Positions 44,183 to 54,270 of a stretch of DNA of 64,000 bases are shown one piece after another. Source of the DNA: an uncultured Bacteroidia bacterium. GTDB lineage: Bacteria > Bacteroidota > Bacteroidia > Bacteroidales > UBA932. Position 1 is the stretch's first letter, and every line of letters starts with the position of its first letter. The stretch lies in the NCBI GenBank assembly GCA_902785065.1, contig CACZXH010000007.1:62001-126000 (forward strand), read 5' to 3'. The position numbers and the translations under genes were made by a program. Under the pieces are notes generated by a model. The model had not been told where the DNA came from. It saw nothing but the letters and a program-made list of their open reading frames with translations, and searched no databases.

Positions 44183-45103
44183 ATGAAAGTCTTACTTGCC
44201 ACCCAGAAGCCTTTTGCTGCCAAGGCAGTGGAAGGGATCGTGAAGATTCTCACGGAAGCCGGCCATGAGGTCGTGAAGCTGGAGAAATATGCCGAGCAGA
44301 GCGACTTCGTCGCCGCCGTGGCCGATGTCGACGCCATCATCATCCGCTCCGACAAGGTGACGGCCGAGGTCATCTCCGCCGCCCCGAAACTCAAGATCGT
44401 CGTCCGCGCGGGCGCCGGGTACGACAACGTCGACCTGGCCGCCGCGACCGCCGCGAAGGTCGTCGTGATGAACACCCCCGGCCAGAACTCCAATGCCGTG
44501 GCGGAACTCGCCCTCGGCCTGATGATCTTCATGGCCCGCACGCACTTCACCCCGGCCACCGGCAGCGAGCTGCAGGGCAAGCGCCTGGGCGTCCAGGCCT
44601 ACGGCAATGTGGGCCGGCTGGTCGGCCAGAAGGCGAAGGCCCTCGGCATGAAGATCACCGCCCTGGACCCGTTCCTCACCGACGAGCAGATCATCGCCGG
44701 CGGCGCCGAGCCCGTCCACTCCGTGGAAGAGCTCTATGCGGCGTCCGACTACCTCTCCATCCACATTCCGGCCCTGCCGACCACCATCCGCAGCATCGGC
44801 TATGACCTCCTCATGAAGATGCCGAAGGGAGCGACGGTCGTGAACACCGCCCGCAAGGAAGTCATCGACGAGGAAGGCCTCCTGAAGGCCCTGGAGGAGC
44901 GTGAGGACCTCAAGTACGTCACCGACGTCATGCCCGACAACTACGACCAGCTCACCAAGAAGTTCGGCTACCGCGTCTTCGCCACACCCAAGAAGATGGG
45001 CGCCCAGACCTCCGAAGCCAACGTCAACGCCGGCCTCGCCGCCGCCCGCCAGATCGCGGACTTCTTCGCCACCGGCAACACGAAGTTCCAGGTGAACAAG
45101 TAG
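44183..45103 (+). CDS. serA: D-3-phosphoglycerate dehydrogenase
   Basis: It catalyses the NAD-linked first step of serine biosynthesis. The 306 residues have the 2-hydroxyacid dehydrogenase fold: VVRAGAGYDNVDLAAA, NAVAELALGLMI, a nucleotide-binding loop YGNVGRLVG, the catalytic Arg in VNTARKEVIDE, and a C-terminal TPHxG equivalent (FATPKKMGAQTSEANVNAG). It is the short form without an ACT regulatory domain, as is usual in Bacteroidales. It is coupled with serC, and a DUF1015 gene converges on it. Confidence 0.94.
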   Translation: MKVLLATQKPFAAKAVEGIVKILTEAGHEVVKLEKYAEQSDFVAAVADVDAIIIRSDKVTAEVISAAPKLKIVVRAGAGYDNVDLAAATAAKVVVMNTPGQNSNAVAELALGLMIFMARTHFTPATGSELQGKRLGVQAYGNVGRLVGQKAKALGMKITALDPFLTDEQIIAGGAEPVHSVEELYAASDYLSIHIPALPTTIRSIGYDLLMKMPKGATVVNTARKEVIDEEGLLKALEEREDLKYVTDVMPDNYDQLTKKFGYRVFATPKKMGAQTSEANVNAGLAAARQIADFFATGNTKFQVNK

Positions 45104-45121
45104 GCGCACAGCCAGCCAGCA

Positions 45122-45154
45122 AAAAGCCCGGTGCCATCACAGCGCCGGGCTTTT
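45122..45154. terminator. Bidirectional terminator between serA and the DUF1015 gene
   Basis: AAAAGCCCGG and CCGGGCTTTT form a stem flanked by A-tract and T-tract on both strands, so it can end both converging transcripts. Confidence 0.85.
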
Positions 45155-45172
45155 CGTGTTTGGGACGGGGGG

Positions 45173-46435
45173 CTACACCAGCTCGTGGATCGCCAGGCCG
45201 GAACGGAGCTTGGGCTCGAACCAGGTGGTCTTGGGCGGCATGATGTTGCCGGTGTCGGCGATGTTGATGAGCTGCTGCATGGAGACCGGGTAGAGGGCGA
45301 AGGCGACCTTCATCTCGCCGGAGTCCACGCGGCGGGCGAGCTCGCCGAGCCCGCGGATGCCACCGACGAAGTCGATGCGCTTGTCCGTACGGAGGTCCTT
45401 GATACCCAGCAGCTTGTCCAGCACCAGGTTGGAGAGGATCGTGACGTCCAGCACGCCGATCGGATCGTTGTCGTCATAACGGCCGGGCTTGGCAGTGAGG
45501 CTGTACCACTTGTCGCCGAGGTACATGGAGAAGTTGTGCAACTGGGTCGGGGCATACGGCTTCGCCGGACGGCCGCAGCGCGGCTTGGTGGCGAGGCTCA
45601 CCTCGAAATCCTCCTCCAGCGCCTTCAGGAATTCCTCCGGCGTGAAGCCGTTCAGGTCCTTGACCACGCGGTTGTAGTCGATGATGGCGAGCTCGCTCTC
45701 CGGGAAGCACACGGCCATGAAGTAGTTGTACTCCTCGTTGCCGGTGTGGTTCGGGTTCTGGGCCCGCTTCTCAGCGCCCACGCGGGCGGCTGCGGCGGTG
45801 CGGTGGTGGCCGTCGGCCACGTAGAACGCATCGACCTGGGTGGTGAAGATCTCCGTGATCCGGGCGATCGTGGCGTCGTCGTCAATCACCCAGAAGGTAT
45901 GCGTAAACTTGTTCTCGTCCACGAACTTGTACTCGGGCTTGCCCGCGGCGGCTTTTGCGACGATGGCGGCGAGTTCCGCGTTGTCCTTGAAGGCGAAGAA
46001 GACCGGTTCGATGTTCGCGTTCTGGATACGGACGTGGATCATGCGGTCGTCCTCTTTGTCCTTGCGGGTGAGTTCGTGCTTCTTGATAATGCCTTCGGCG
46101 TAGTCGTCGGTGTGGGCGCAGAGGACAAGGCCGAACTGGGTGCGCTTGCCCATCGTTTGCGCATAGACATAGTACATGGGCTTGGGATCCTGGACGAGCC
46201 ATCCCTTGGCGCGCCAGGCCTTGAAGTTCTCCACGGCCTTGTCGTAGGTGCGCTGCTCGTGCTCGCCGGCGATGGGGGCGAAGTCGATTTCCGGCTTGGT
46301 GATATGCAGGAGTGACTTTTCTCCGGCCATGGCGCAGGCCTCTTCGGAGTTCAGGACGTCATACGGGGGGGCGGCCACCTCGGTGACCAGGTTTTTCGGC
46401 GGGCGGATGGCCGCGAAGGGTTTTACTCTTACCAT
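45173..46435 (-). CDS. DUF1015 family protein
   Basis: The 420-residue cytosolic protein has family blocks VRVKPFAAIRPPKNLVTEVAAPPYDVLN at the start, FYVADGHHRTAAAARVG in the middle (with HHRT resembling a ParB/sulfiredoxin-type motif) and a C-terminal LYPVSMQQLINIADTGNIMPPKTTWFEPKLRSGL. Its biochemical role is unsettled. Proximity to serC and serA is common in Bacteroidetes and suggests a link to serine metabolism. I chose the ATG at MVRVKPF. A frame extension of 18 codons upstream runs into the promoter. Confidence 0.9.
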   Translation of the reverse strand: MVRVKPFAAIRPPKNLVTEVAAPPYDVLNSEEACAMAGEKSLLHITKPEIDFAPIAGEHEQRTYDKAVENFKAWRAKGWLVQDPKPMYYVYAQTMGKRTQFGLVLCAHTDDYAEGIIKKHELTRKDKEDDRMIHVRIQNANIEPVFFAFKDNAELAAIVAKAAAGKPEYKFVDENKFTHTFWVIDDDATIARITEIFTTQVDAFYVADGHHRTAAAARVGAEKRAQNPNHTGNEEYNYFMAVCFPESELAIIDYNRVVKDLNGFTPEEFLKALEEDFEVSLATKPRCGRPAKPYAPTQLHNFSMYLGDKWYSLTAKPGRYDDNDPIGVLDVTILSNLVLDKLLGIKDLRTDKRIDFVGGIRGLGELARRVDSGEMKVAFALYPVSMQQLINIADTGNIMPPKTTWFEPKLRSGLAIHELV

Positions 46436-46459
46436 GTCGATTTGTGGTTGTTCAATTCT

Positions 46460-46467
46460 CAAAGATA
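46460..46467 (-). promoter_or_regulatory. -7 element of the DUF1015 gene
   Basis: TATCTTTG on the minus strand is a perfect TAnnTTTG match, 24 bases before the start codon. Confidence 0.45.
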
Positions 46468-46570
46468 GCGTTTTTTGCGCAAAATCCATTGGATTTTGTT
46501 GAAATGTCGATACCGGATTCCCCGTCGCAGGCGGCTGGGGTGCCGATTCCCATTCTTATCTGTTTCCCTT

Positions 46571-46602
46571 TTTGCGAACACGGCTCTTCCTCCGTAACTT
46601 GC
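46571..46602 (+). promoter_or_regulatory. Promoter of the two-repeat HTH protein gene
   Basis: TTTG (46571-46574) and TAACTTGC (46595-46602) are 20 bases apart. The second is a weaker match to TAnnTTTG. The remainder of the 234-base gap holds no gene. Confidence 0.4.
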
Positions 46603-46669
46603 CCCTGCCACGAAAAGACCGGGGAACCGGGCGCCCCGCCTGCCGTCCGGAGTATATAAGTTGTTGACT

Positions 46670-47080
46670 ATGAAATCGTTTTTCCTTTCTCCCGAACAGT
46701 TTGCCGACCTGAAAAGCCGCTACGCCAAGTTCAATGAACCCTGGACGGCCGAAGAGGCGGAAGAGCTCCGGCAGATGGCCGCCGACGGGGTCACCCGCGC
46801 TGACATGGCCGCCCAGTTGGGCCGCTCTCCCAATGCCATCAAGATGAAGCTCCAGTCCCTGGGCTTGTACGTCCCGAAACCGGCGGCGAAGCCCTGGACG
46901 CCCGAGGACGAGCACACCCTGGTAAAATTGTACCGCGATGGAATCTCCTTCGCCGAACTCGCCGCCGTCTTCGGTCGCACTGAGGGCGCCATCCTGCGCC
47001 GCCTCATTCTCCTCCGCGCCGCCATCCTGCCGGACAGCGCGTTAGGCGAAGCTTCGGGCGAAGTTCCCATTGCGGAGTAA
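46670..47080 (+). CDS. Small protein with two Myb/HTH-like repeats
   Basis: The product is 136 residues from the ATG. Two repeats align: PWTAEEAEELRQMAADGVTR plus ADMAAQLGRSPNAIKMKL (about 24-65), and PWTPEDEHTLVKLYRDGISF plus AELAAVFGRTEGAILRRL (about 72-112). Each has the W...LxxL...G.s...A..lgRs..ai..rl pattern of SANT/Myb or GcrA-like DNA-binding helices. It is probably a small DNA-binding protein. The target is unknown. It lies 18 bases before the first inverted-repeat unit of the transposase island. Confidence 0.7.
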   Translation: MKSFFLSPEQFADLKSRYAKFNEPWTAEEAEELRQMAADGVTRADMAAQLGRSPNAIKMKLQSLGLYVPKPAAKPWTPEDEHTLVKLYRDGISFAELAAVFGRTEGAILRRLILLRAAILPDSALGEASGEVPIAE

Positions 47081-47098
47081 TCTGGTTTTTGTGAGATA

Positions 47099-47165
47099 GG
47101 TTGGGAACCATTTCCCATGTAACTAAGTAATATACAAACCGTTACACATACGCCGGTTCCCAATC
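47099..47165 (+). repeat. Inverted-repeat unit 1 of the transposase island
   Basis: Arms GGTTGGGAACC and GGTTCCCAATC flank a 45-base interior that contains AACTAAGTAATATACAA and GTTAC, shared in part with unit 4. Confidence 0.7.
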
Positions 47166-47181
47166 TGTTCTTTCAAAGTGA

Positions 47182-47248
47182 GGTTGGGAACCATAGAACC
47201 ACCAACTTATTGAAAATGTGTATTTTATGTCTGGATTGGTGCCAAACC
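47182..47248 (+). repeat. Inverted-repeat unit 2 of the transposase island
   Basis: The left arm is GGTTGGGAACC. The right arm is degenerate, GGTGCCAAACC (9 of 11), at the same 56-base offset. The interior holds CAACTTATTGAAAATG, close to CAACTTAATGATATTC in unit 4. Confidence 0.6.
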
Positions 47249-47270
47249 TGGCCACTCTCGAAAAGAAGAA

Positions 47271-48158
47271 ATGAGAATCAGTGAGTTCAAAGATCCCTTC
47301 ACGGGAAGAAAAGGAATCTATCTGTTCACGACGGACCATTTGGAGCGTTCACTGCTGTTCCGTGATGAAGCAGACTTTGTGCAAGGTTCCAATACGATTG
47401 CGCTCGCTACCTTGAAATATCCGGTCAAGGTCTTGTGCTATGCCTTGATGGATAACCATATCCACCTTCTGCTGTTGGGAAGGTATACCGATTGCCTTGC
47501 CTTTTTCGCCTGGGTTTTACATCGGATAGCCAGGATGCTGGAATTGAAATATGGCGTGTCCGGCATCCTGAAACTCCAGGCTTCCGACGTACAGGCGGTC
47601 GTGGACAGGAACATGCTCCTGAATGAAGTATGTTACCTGCTCCGGAATAGTTATAAGGCTCGCATCGGCAGCCCTTATTCATATCCCTGGTCTCCGTTCG
47701 AATGTTACTTCAACCCTTATCTTCCCTTACTGCACGGCTCCCCATTGCCGGGATCGAAGGCGGTGAAGCGATTGTTCGGGACGCATGTCAAGATGCCGGC
47801 GGAATGGGAACATGTCGATGGACGCATCTTGAACAAATGCTTTGTGGACTACCGGACAGTGGAACTGAAGATTGGAAGCAGCCTTGTTTTTTTTGACCGT
47901 CTGAGACGGTTTGATCTGGAGTCTGCCGTGGAACAGGCGCATGGCATCGAGGAGCAGTTGACGTTCACCGATGCGGAGATGCAAGAGAAGATAAAGGCCG
48001 TTTGCGCGAATGAACTCCACGTGGAATCCTATCACCAGTTGGATCGGAAAAACATGCTGTGGTTGGCCCGTACACTTGCCCGGCGCTTCGCCAGTCCCAA
48101 AAAGCAGATTGCACGCTTGCTGGGCATCGATCCTTCCGTCTTGGACCAGCTTCTTTGA
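47271..48158 (+). CDS. REP-associated tyrosine transposase (RAYT)-like HUH protein
   Basis: The 295-residue protein has the Y1-transposase HUH core LCYALMDNHIHLLLLG (His63 and His65), the metal site used to cut single-stranded DNA. The expected helix with the catalytic tyrosine reads WVLHRIARMLELKYGVSGIL. Its only tyrosine is Tyr94, at the position of a later conserved Tyr, so the nucleophile may be displaced or lost. The C-terminal 150 residues end with helical segments and a LARTLARRFASPKKQIARLLGI region, like DNA-binding tails of RAYTs. It is flanked closely by its repeat units. RAYTs are usually single-copy and move or maintain REP sequences. Confidence 0.82.
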   Translation: MRISEFKDPFTGRKGIYLFTTDHLERSLLFRDEADFVQGSNTIALATLKYPVKVLCYALMDNHIHLLLLGRYTDCLAFFAWVLHRIARMLELKYGVSGILKLQASDVQAVVDRNMLLNEVCYLLRNSYKARIGSPYSYPWSPFECYFNPYLPLLHGSPLPGSKAVKRLFGTHVKMPAEWEHVDGRILNKCFVDYRTVELKIGSSLVFFDRLRRFDLESAVEQAHGIEEQLTFTDAEMQEKIKAVCANELHVESYHQLDRKNMLWLARTLARRFASPKKQIARLLGIDPSVLDQLL

Positions 48159-48161
48159 AAA

Positions 48162-48228
48162 GGTTCGGAACCGTGTTCTTCGGGAATTGTTATTAATCAA
48201 GCGCTTACGTAGAGTTAGGTTCCGAACC
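48162..48228 (+). repeat. Inverted-repeat unit 3 of the transposase island
   Basis: Arms GGTTCGGAACC and GGTTCCGAACC are perfect complements. Both differ from the other units at the same paired position, a compensatory change. Confidence 0.7.
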
Positions 48229-48244
48229 TTACAAAGCAAGACGA

Positions 48245-48311
48245 GGTTGGGTACCTTTTATTTTGCAACTTAATGATATTCAAGATATTACTAATTTGGC
48301 GGTTCCCAACC
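48245..48311 (+). repeat. Inverted-repeat unit 4 of the transposase island
   Basis: Arms are GGTTGGGTACC and GGTTCCCAACC (10 of 11 complementary). The interior matches unit 1 at over half of its 45 positions, best in AACTTAATGATATTCAA and ATTAC. Confidence 0.7.
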
Positions 48312-48400
48312 CACGTTCGGGGCAGGTTGAGGAAAGGGCAGGAGGCGGGGTGGAGGCCGCAATGGCGTGCTGGCGTGCAGGCCGGCGGCTCGGCGGGCGG

Positions 48401-50596
<2,196 letters not shown>

Positions 50597-50678
50597 AGTT
50601 TCGTGGTTTTCGGTCTAAATTTAACAAAAACCGACAAGAAAAGCAAATCATAGCCCCGGAGAAGTCGAAAAATTATTT

Positions 50679-50712
50679 TTTGATATTATTTGAATAAAAA
50701 GCCGTATATTTG
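50679..50712 (+). promoter_or_regulatory. Promoter of the FKBP and DUF3127 operon
   Basis: TATATTTG (50705-50712) is a perfect -7 element and TTTG (50679-50682) lies 22 bases upstream in an AT-rich tract. The leader is about 55 bases. Confidence 0.6.
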
Positions 50713-50772
50713 CAGGATAATGGCTCCAAACGGGCCGGGACCAGTTTGAAACTTGTCAAAAATCAATAAAAC

Positions 50773-51528
50773 ATGAAGATTTCCAAGATTTTCGCCATCG
50801 CGTCAGCCGCTGTGCTGATGGTGGCTTGCGGCACCCCCGCCGCGGAAGGAAGCAAGGAAGTTCGCGACCTTCTTCCCAGCAAGTCCCTGACCGATTCCAC
50901 CAGCTACCTGATCGGTGTCAACTTCGGTTCCTGGATCAAGGGCAACGACTTCGGTGAGATCAACTACAACGAGATGCTCAAGGGCATGAAGGACTTCATC
51001 AATGCAAAGGGCAACATGCAGGATTCCACCTTCTTCAAGCAGTTCAAGGTCGATCCCAACCAGATGAACGAAGTGCTGGACGGCTACATCCAGAAGCGTC
51101 GCGCCTACACCGGCGCCCTCAACACCGAGAAGGGTGCGAAGTTCATCGAGGAGTTCCTGAAGGAAGAAGGCGCGCAGAAGACCGAGAGCGGTCTCGCCTA
51201 CAAGATCATCGAGCCCGGTAACGAGAAGAAGGCCGTTTCCGACCAGGATACCGTGTGGGTCGACTACAAGGGCACCCTGCTCGACGACACCGTGTTCGAC
51301 GAGAACCAGGACATCAACTTCACCCTCAACCGCGTCATCAAGGGCTGGGGCGAAGGCCTGAAGCTCATCGGTGAAGGCGGCAAGGTGAAGCTCGTCATCC
51401 CCGGCGACCTCGCTTACGGCGAGTACGGCACCCGCGGCATCGCTCCGAACTCCACGCTCGTCTTCGACGTGACCCTGAACAAGGTCGGCAACTTCGTCGC
51501 CCCGGTCGAAGAACCCGTCAAGAAGTAA
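50773..51528 (+). CDS. FKBP-type peptidyl-prolyl cis-trans isomerase lipoprotein
   Basis: The 251-residue protein has a lipobox LMVAC (Cys19), a dimerising helical FKBP_N region (about 35-130), and an FKBP_C domain (about 155-245) with [54 protein letters not shown] and FDVTLNKV. It would help fold envelope proteins such as the many SusC/D and CAZyme exports. It is followed 5 bases later by a DUF3127 gene. Confidence 0.95.
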   Translation: MKISKIFAIASAAVLMVACGTPAAEGSKEVRDLLPSKSLTDSTSYLIGVNFGSWIKGNDFGEINYNEMLKGMKDFINAKGNMQDSTFFKQFKVDPNQMNEVLDGYIQKRRAYTGALNTEKGAKFIEEFLKEEGAQKTESGLAYKIIEPGNEKKAVSDQDTVWVDYKGTLLDDTVFDENQDINFTLNRVIKGWGEGLKLIGEGGKVKLVIPGDLAYGEYGTRGIAPNSTLVFDVTLNKVGNFVAPVEEPVKK

Positions 51529-51533
51529 GCGCC

Positions 51534-51950
51534 ATGGCACTCGAAATCGAAGGAACCCTCGCCCAGAAGCTTCCCGTCCAGTCCGGGAGCTCCGCGCGCG
51601 GCCCGTGGGCCAAGCAGGAGTTCATCCTGGAGTATCCCGACGGCAACTTCACCGCCAAGGCCTGTTTCACGGCCTGGGGGCAGGAAAAGGTCCAGGACCT
51701 GGACAAATACCAGGTCGGTGACAAGGTCAAGGTGTCCTTCAACCTCAAGAGCCGCGAGTACAACGGCCGCTGGTACAACGATCTCCAGATCTGGAAGATC
51801 GCGCCCGCCGGCGCCCAGCCCGCCGCCCCGGCCCAGCCTGCTCCGCAGGCCCGGCCCGCCGCGCAGGCCCCTGCCTATCCGCAGGCTCCGGCTCCCACCC
51901 TCGAGGACATGCCCGCCGATTCCGACGGGGCGGAAGACCTTCCGTTCTAG
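51534..51950 (+). CDS. DUF3127 family protein (OB-fold-like)
   Basis: The 138-residue protein has a conserved N-terminal 85 residues (LEIEGTLAQKLPVQSG, WAKQEFILEYPD, VKVSFNLKSREYNGRWYNDLQIWKI) that resemble a single-strand-binding OB fold. The tail is rich in Ala, Pro and Gln and ends with the acidic DSDGAEDLPF, much like the acidic DDDLPF tip of SSB proteins. That suggests it binds DNA and partners, though the role is unproven. It shares a transcript with the FKBP gene and ends at a strong terminator. Confidence 0.85.
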   Translation: MALEIEGTLAQKLPVQSGSSARGPWAKQEFILEYPDGNFTAKACFTAWGQEKVQDLDKYQVGDKVKVSFNLKSREYNGRWYNDLQIWKIAPAGAQPAAPAQPAPQARPAAQAPAYPQAPAPTLEDMPADSDGAEDLPF

Positions 51951-51971
51951 GAATACGGTTCCCGCAGACAC

Positions 51972-52006
51972 AGGAGCCGGCCCATTTCGGGCCGGCTCCT
52001 TTTTTT
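51972..52006 (+). terminator. Strong Rho-independent terminator
   Basis: AGGAGCCGGCCC and GGGCCGGCTCCT pair perfectly over a 5-base loop and are followed by six or more T. It ends the FKBP-DUF3127 operon. The AT-rich sequence from here to 52140 is the leader of the hydrogenase operon and holds no gene. Confidence 0.92.
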
Positions 52007-52129
52007 GCGAAAAACGAACGATAAATCGATGGTAATTTGAAAACTATTACCTATATTAGCAAATTGAAAACACTTTGCTTAGACTATAACCAAATTACAA
52101 CAATAATTAACAATTAACACACTTAAATT

Positions 52130-52136
52130 GGAGGAA
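52130..52136 (+). promoter_or_regulatory. Strong Shine-Dalgarno site before the hndB-like gene
   Basis: GGAGGAA lies 6 bases (from GGAGG) before the ATG. Genes elsewhere in the window nearly all lack such a site, as normal for Bacteroidetes. Confidence 0.7.
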
Positions 52137-52140
52137 CCCT

Positions 52141-52530
52141 ATGGATAAAATCAGGAATCTTGCGGACCTCCGCAAGATGAAAGAGGGTATGCAGTCGAGG
52201 ATGTCGATGCGCGAGAACAGCGACTCTTCCGATGCTATCATTCAAATCAAGGTCGGCATGGCCACCAGCGGTATCGCCTCGGGTGCGAAGGAAACCATGA
52301 GCTACCTCATCTCGGAACTGGACAAGCGGCAGATCAAGGCGCTGGTCATGCAGGTCGGCGACATGGGCTACAGCTATGCGGAACCTACCGTCGAGGTCAC
52401 CATCCCCGGAAAGGACCCGGTCGTTTTCGGCGACGTGAAGATCCCGCGCGCCCAGGAAATCATCGAGAAGTACATCATCGGCGGCGAACTCATCGAAGGC
52501 ATCCTGCCCGCCAATTACAGATCCATCTAA
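52141..52530 (+). CDS. HndB-like thioredoxin-fold hydrogenase subunit without cysteines
   Basis: The 129 residues align with HndB-type (2Fe-2S) ferredoxins of electron-bifurcating hydrogenases: N-terminal IRNLADLRKMKEGMQSRM, then VGMATSGIASGAKETM where relatives have GTCGIAAGA, then VMQVGDMGYSYAEPTVEV where relatives have TGCIGMCxYEP. All four cluster-ligand cysteines are replaced and there is no cysteine anywhere, so it cannot hold the usual [2Fe-2S] cluster. It may serve as a structural subunit. It is the first gene of the hydrogenase operon, 24 bases before hndC. Confidence 0.88.
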   Translation: MDKIRNLADLRKMKEGMQSRMSMRENSDSSDAIIQIKVGMATSGIASGAKETMSYLISELDKRQIKALVMQVGDMGYSYAEPTVEVTIPGKDPVVFGDVKIPRAQEIIEKYIIGGELIEGILPANYRSI

Positions 52531-52554
52531 CCTTCATCTCCCCCAAGCGCGATT

Positions 52555-54256
52555 ATGGCAGTAAAAATGCATATCCTGGTTTGCGGTGGAACAGGTTGCT
52601 CCGCATCCCAAAGCCATGAGATCGTTGAGGAACTCAACAAGGAGCTCGTGGCCCACGACTTGACCGATTTCGCCAAGGTGGTCATTACCGGCTGCTTCGG
52701 CTTCTGCGAAAGAGGTCCCATCGTGAAGATCATCCCCGACAACACCTTCTACACCCGGGTCAAGCCGTCCGATGCGAAGGAAATCATCGAGGAACACATC
52801 ATCAAGGGCCGCAAGGTCCAGCGCCTGCTCTATGTGGCGCCGGACACCAAGCAGAGCGTGCCCGACTCCAAGCACATGGAGTTCTACAAGAAGCAGCTCC
52901 GCATCGCCCTGCGCAACTGCGGTTTCATCGATCCCGAAGAAGTCCGGCCTCCGCGGCCGTGGCGGCGCCGGCTTCCCCACCGGCCTGAAGTGGGAGATCG
53001 CCGCGAAGAGCCGTCCGGGCGAGCAGAAGTACGTCGTCTGCAACGCGGACGAAGGCGACCCGGGCGCGTTCATGGACCGTTCCCTCCTGGAGGGCGACCC
53101 GCACTCCATCCTCGAGGCCATGGCCATCTGCGGCTACTGCATCGGCGCGGACAAGGGCCTCATCTACATCCGCGCGGAATATCCCCTCGCCATCCACCGT
53201 CTCCAGGTCGCGATCCAGCAGGCCGAGGAGTACGGCCTCCTGGGCAAGGACATCCTCGGCACCGGTTTCAATTTCGAGATCGAGCTCCGCTACGGCGCCG
53301 GCGCGTTCGTCTGCGGTGAGGAGACCGCCCTCATCCACTCCATGGAAGGCAAGCGCGGCGAGCCTACCTTCAAACCCCCGTTCCCGGCCCAGTCCGGTTA
53401 CCTCGGCAAGCCGACCAACGTGAACAACGTGGAAACCTACGCGAACATCCCTGTCATCATCAACAAGGGCGCGGACTGGTTCGCCAGCATCGGCACTGAG
53501 AAGTCCAAGGGTACCAAGGTCTTCGCCCTCGCGGGCAAGATCAACAACGTCGGCCTCATCGAGGTCCCGATGGGCATCACCCTCCGGGAGATCATCTACG
53601 AGATCGGCGGCGGCATCAAGGGCGGCAAGAAGTTCAAGGCCGTCCAGACCGGCGGTCCTTCGGGCGGCTGCCTCACCGAAAAGCACCTGGACACCCCGAT
53701 CGACTACGACAGCCTCGTGGCCGCGGGTTCCATGATGGGCTCCGGCGGCATGATCGTCATGGACGAGGACGACTGCATGGTCGCCATCGCCAAGTTCTAT
53801 CTCGGCTTCACCGTGGACGAGTCCTGCGGCAAGTGCACCCCGTGCCGCGTGGGTAACCGCCGTCTCCTGGAGATCCTCACCAAGATTACCGACGGCAAGG
53901 GCACCATGGAAGACCTCGAGGAACTCAAGAACCTCTCCGCGGTCATCAAGGACACGGCCCTCTGCGGCCTCGGCCAGACCTCCCCGAACCCGGTTCTCTC
54001 CACCATCAACAACTTCTGGGACGAATACGTGGAGCACGTCACGGAGAAGAAGTGCCGTGCCGGCCAGTGCAAGGCCCTCAAGAAGTATATGATCGACCCC
54101 GCCAAGTGCAAGGGCTGCACGGCCTGCGCCCGGGCTTGCCCCGTCAGCGCCATCAGCGGCACCCTCAAGAACCCGCACGTCATCAACCAGCTGGACTGCA
54201 TCAAGTGCGGTACCTGCGTCGAGAAGTGCAAATTCGGAGCAATCACCGTTAGATAA
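52555..54256 (+). CDS. NADH-binding hydrogenase subunit HndC/NuoF-like, with deletion and frameshift
   Basis: This subunit holds FMN, binds NAD(H) and passes electrons to HydA. The N-terminal thioredoxin-like [2Fe-2S] domain (CGGTGCSAS, then [11 protein letters not shown]) is in frame to about residue 130 ([11 protein letters not shown]). The reading then shifts by one base. From [17 protein letters not shown] the NuoF core continues: [26 protein letters not shown] [24 protein letters not shown], and a C-terminal 2x[4Fe-4S] ferredoxin ([23 protein letters not shown]). About 30-35 residues usually present between these parts are missing. The joint is AAGAAGTC at 52937-52944. It could be a true lesion or an assembly fault. 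Confidence 0.88.
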
Positions 54257-54262
54257 GGGAGG
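54257..54262 (+). promoter_or_regulatory. Strong Shine-Dalgarno site before hydA
   Basis: GGGAGG directly after the hndC stop, 8 bases before the hydA ATG. It is the second strong site in this operon. Confidence 0.7.
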
Positions 54263-54270
54263 AACAATAC

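Larger units (their letters stand above)
47099..48311 (+). mobile_element. RAYT-like transposase island with two 67-bp repeat units on each side
   Basis: The island is unit-unit-gene-unit-unit. All four units have 11-base arms whose starts are exactly 56 bases apart, and within each pair the units start exactly 83 bases apart with a 16-base spacer. The gene fills the space between, beginning 22 bases after the second unit and ending 3 bases before the third. The region is less GC-rich than its surroundings. This is the layout of a REP-associated tyrosine transposase with its cognate repeats. Confidence 0.75.

Noticed and set aside
47099..48311. CRISPR-like array
   Set aside because: Units are inverted-arm palindromes with partly conserved interiors and a gene between them, not direct repeats with unique spacers. 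No cas gene is present.
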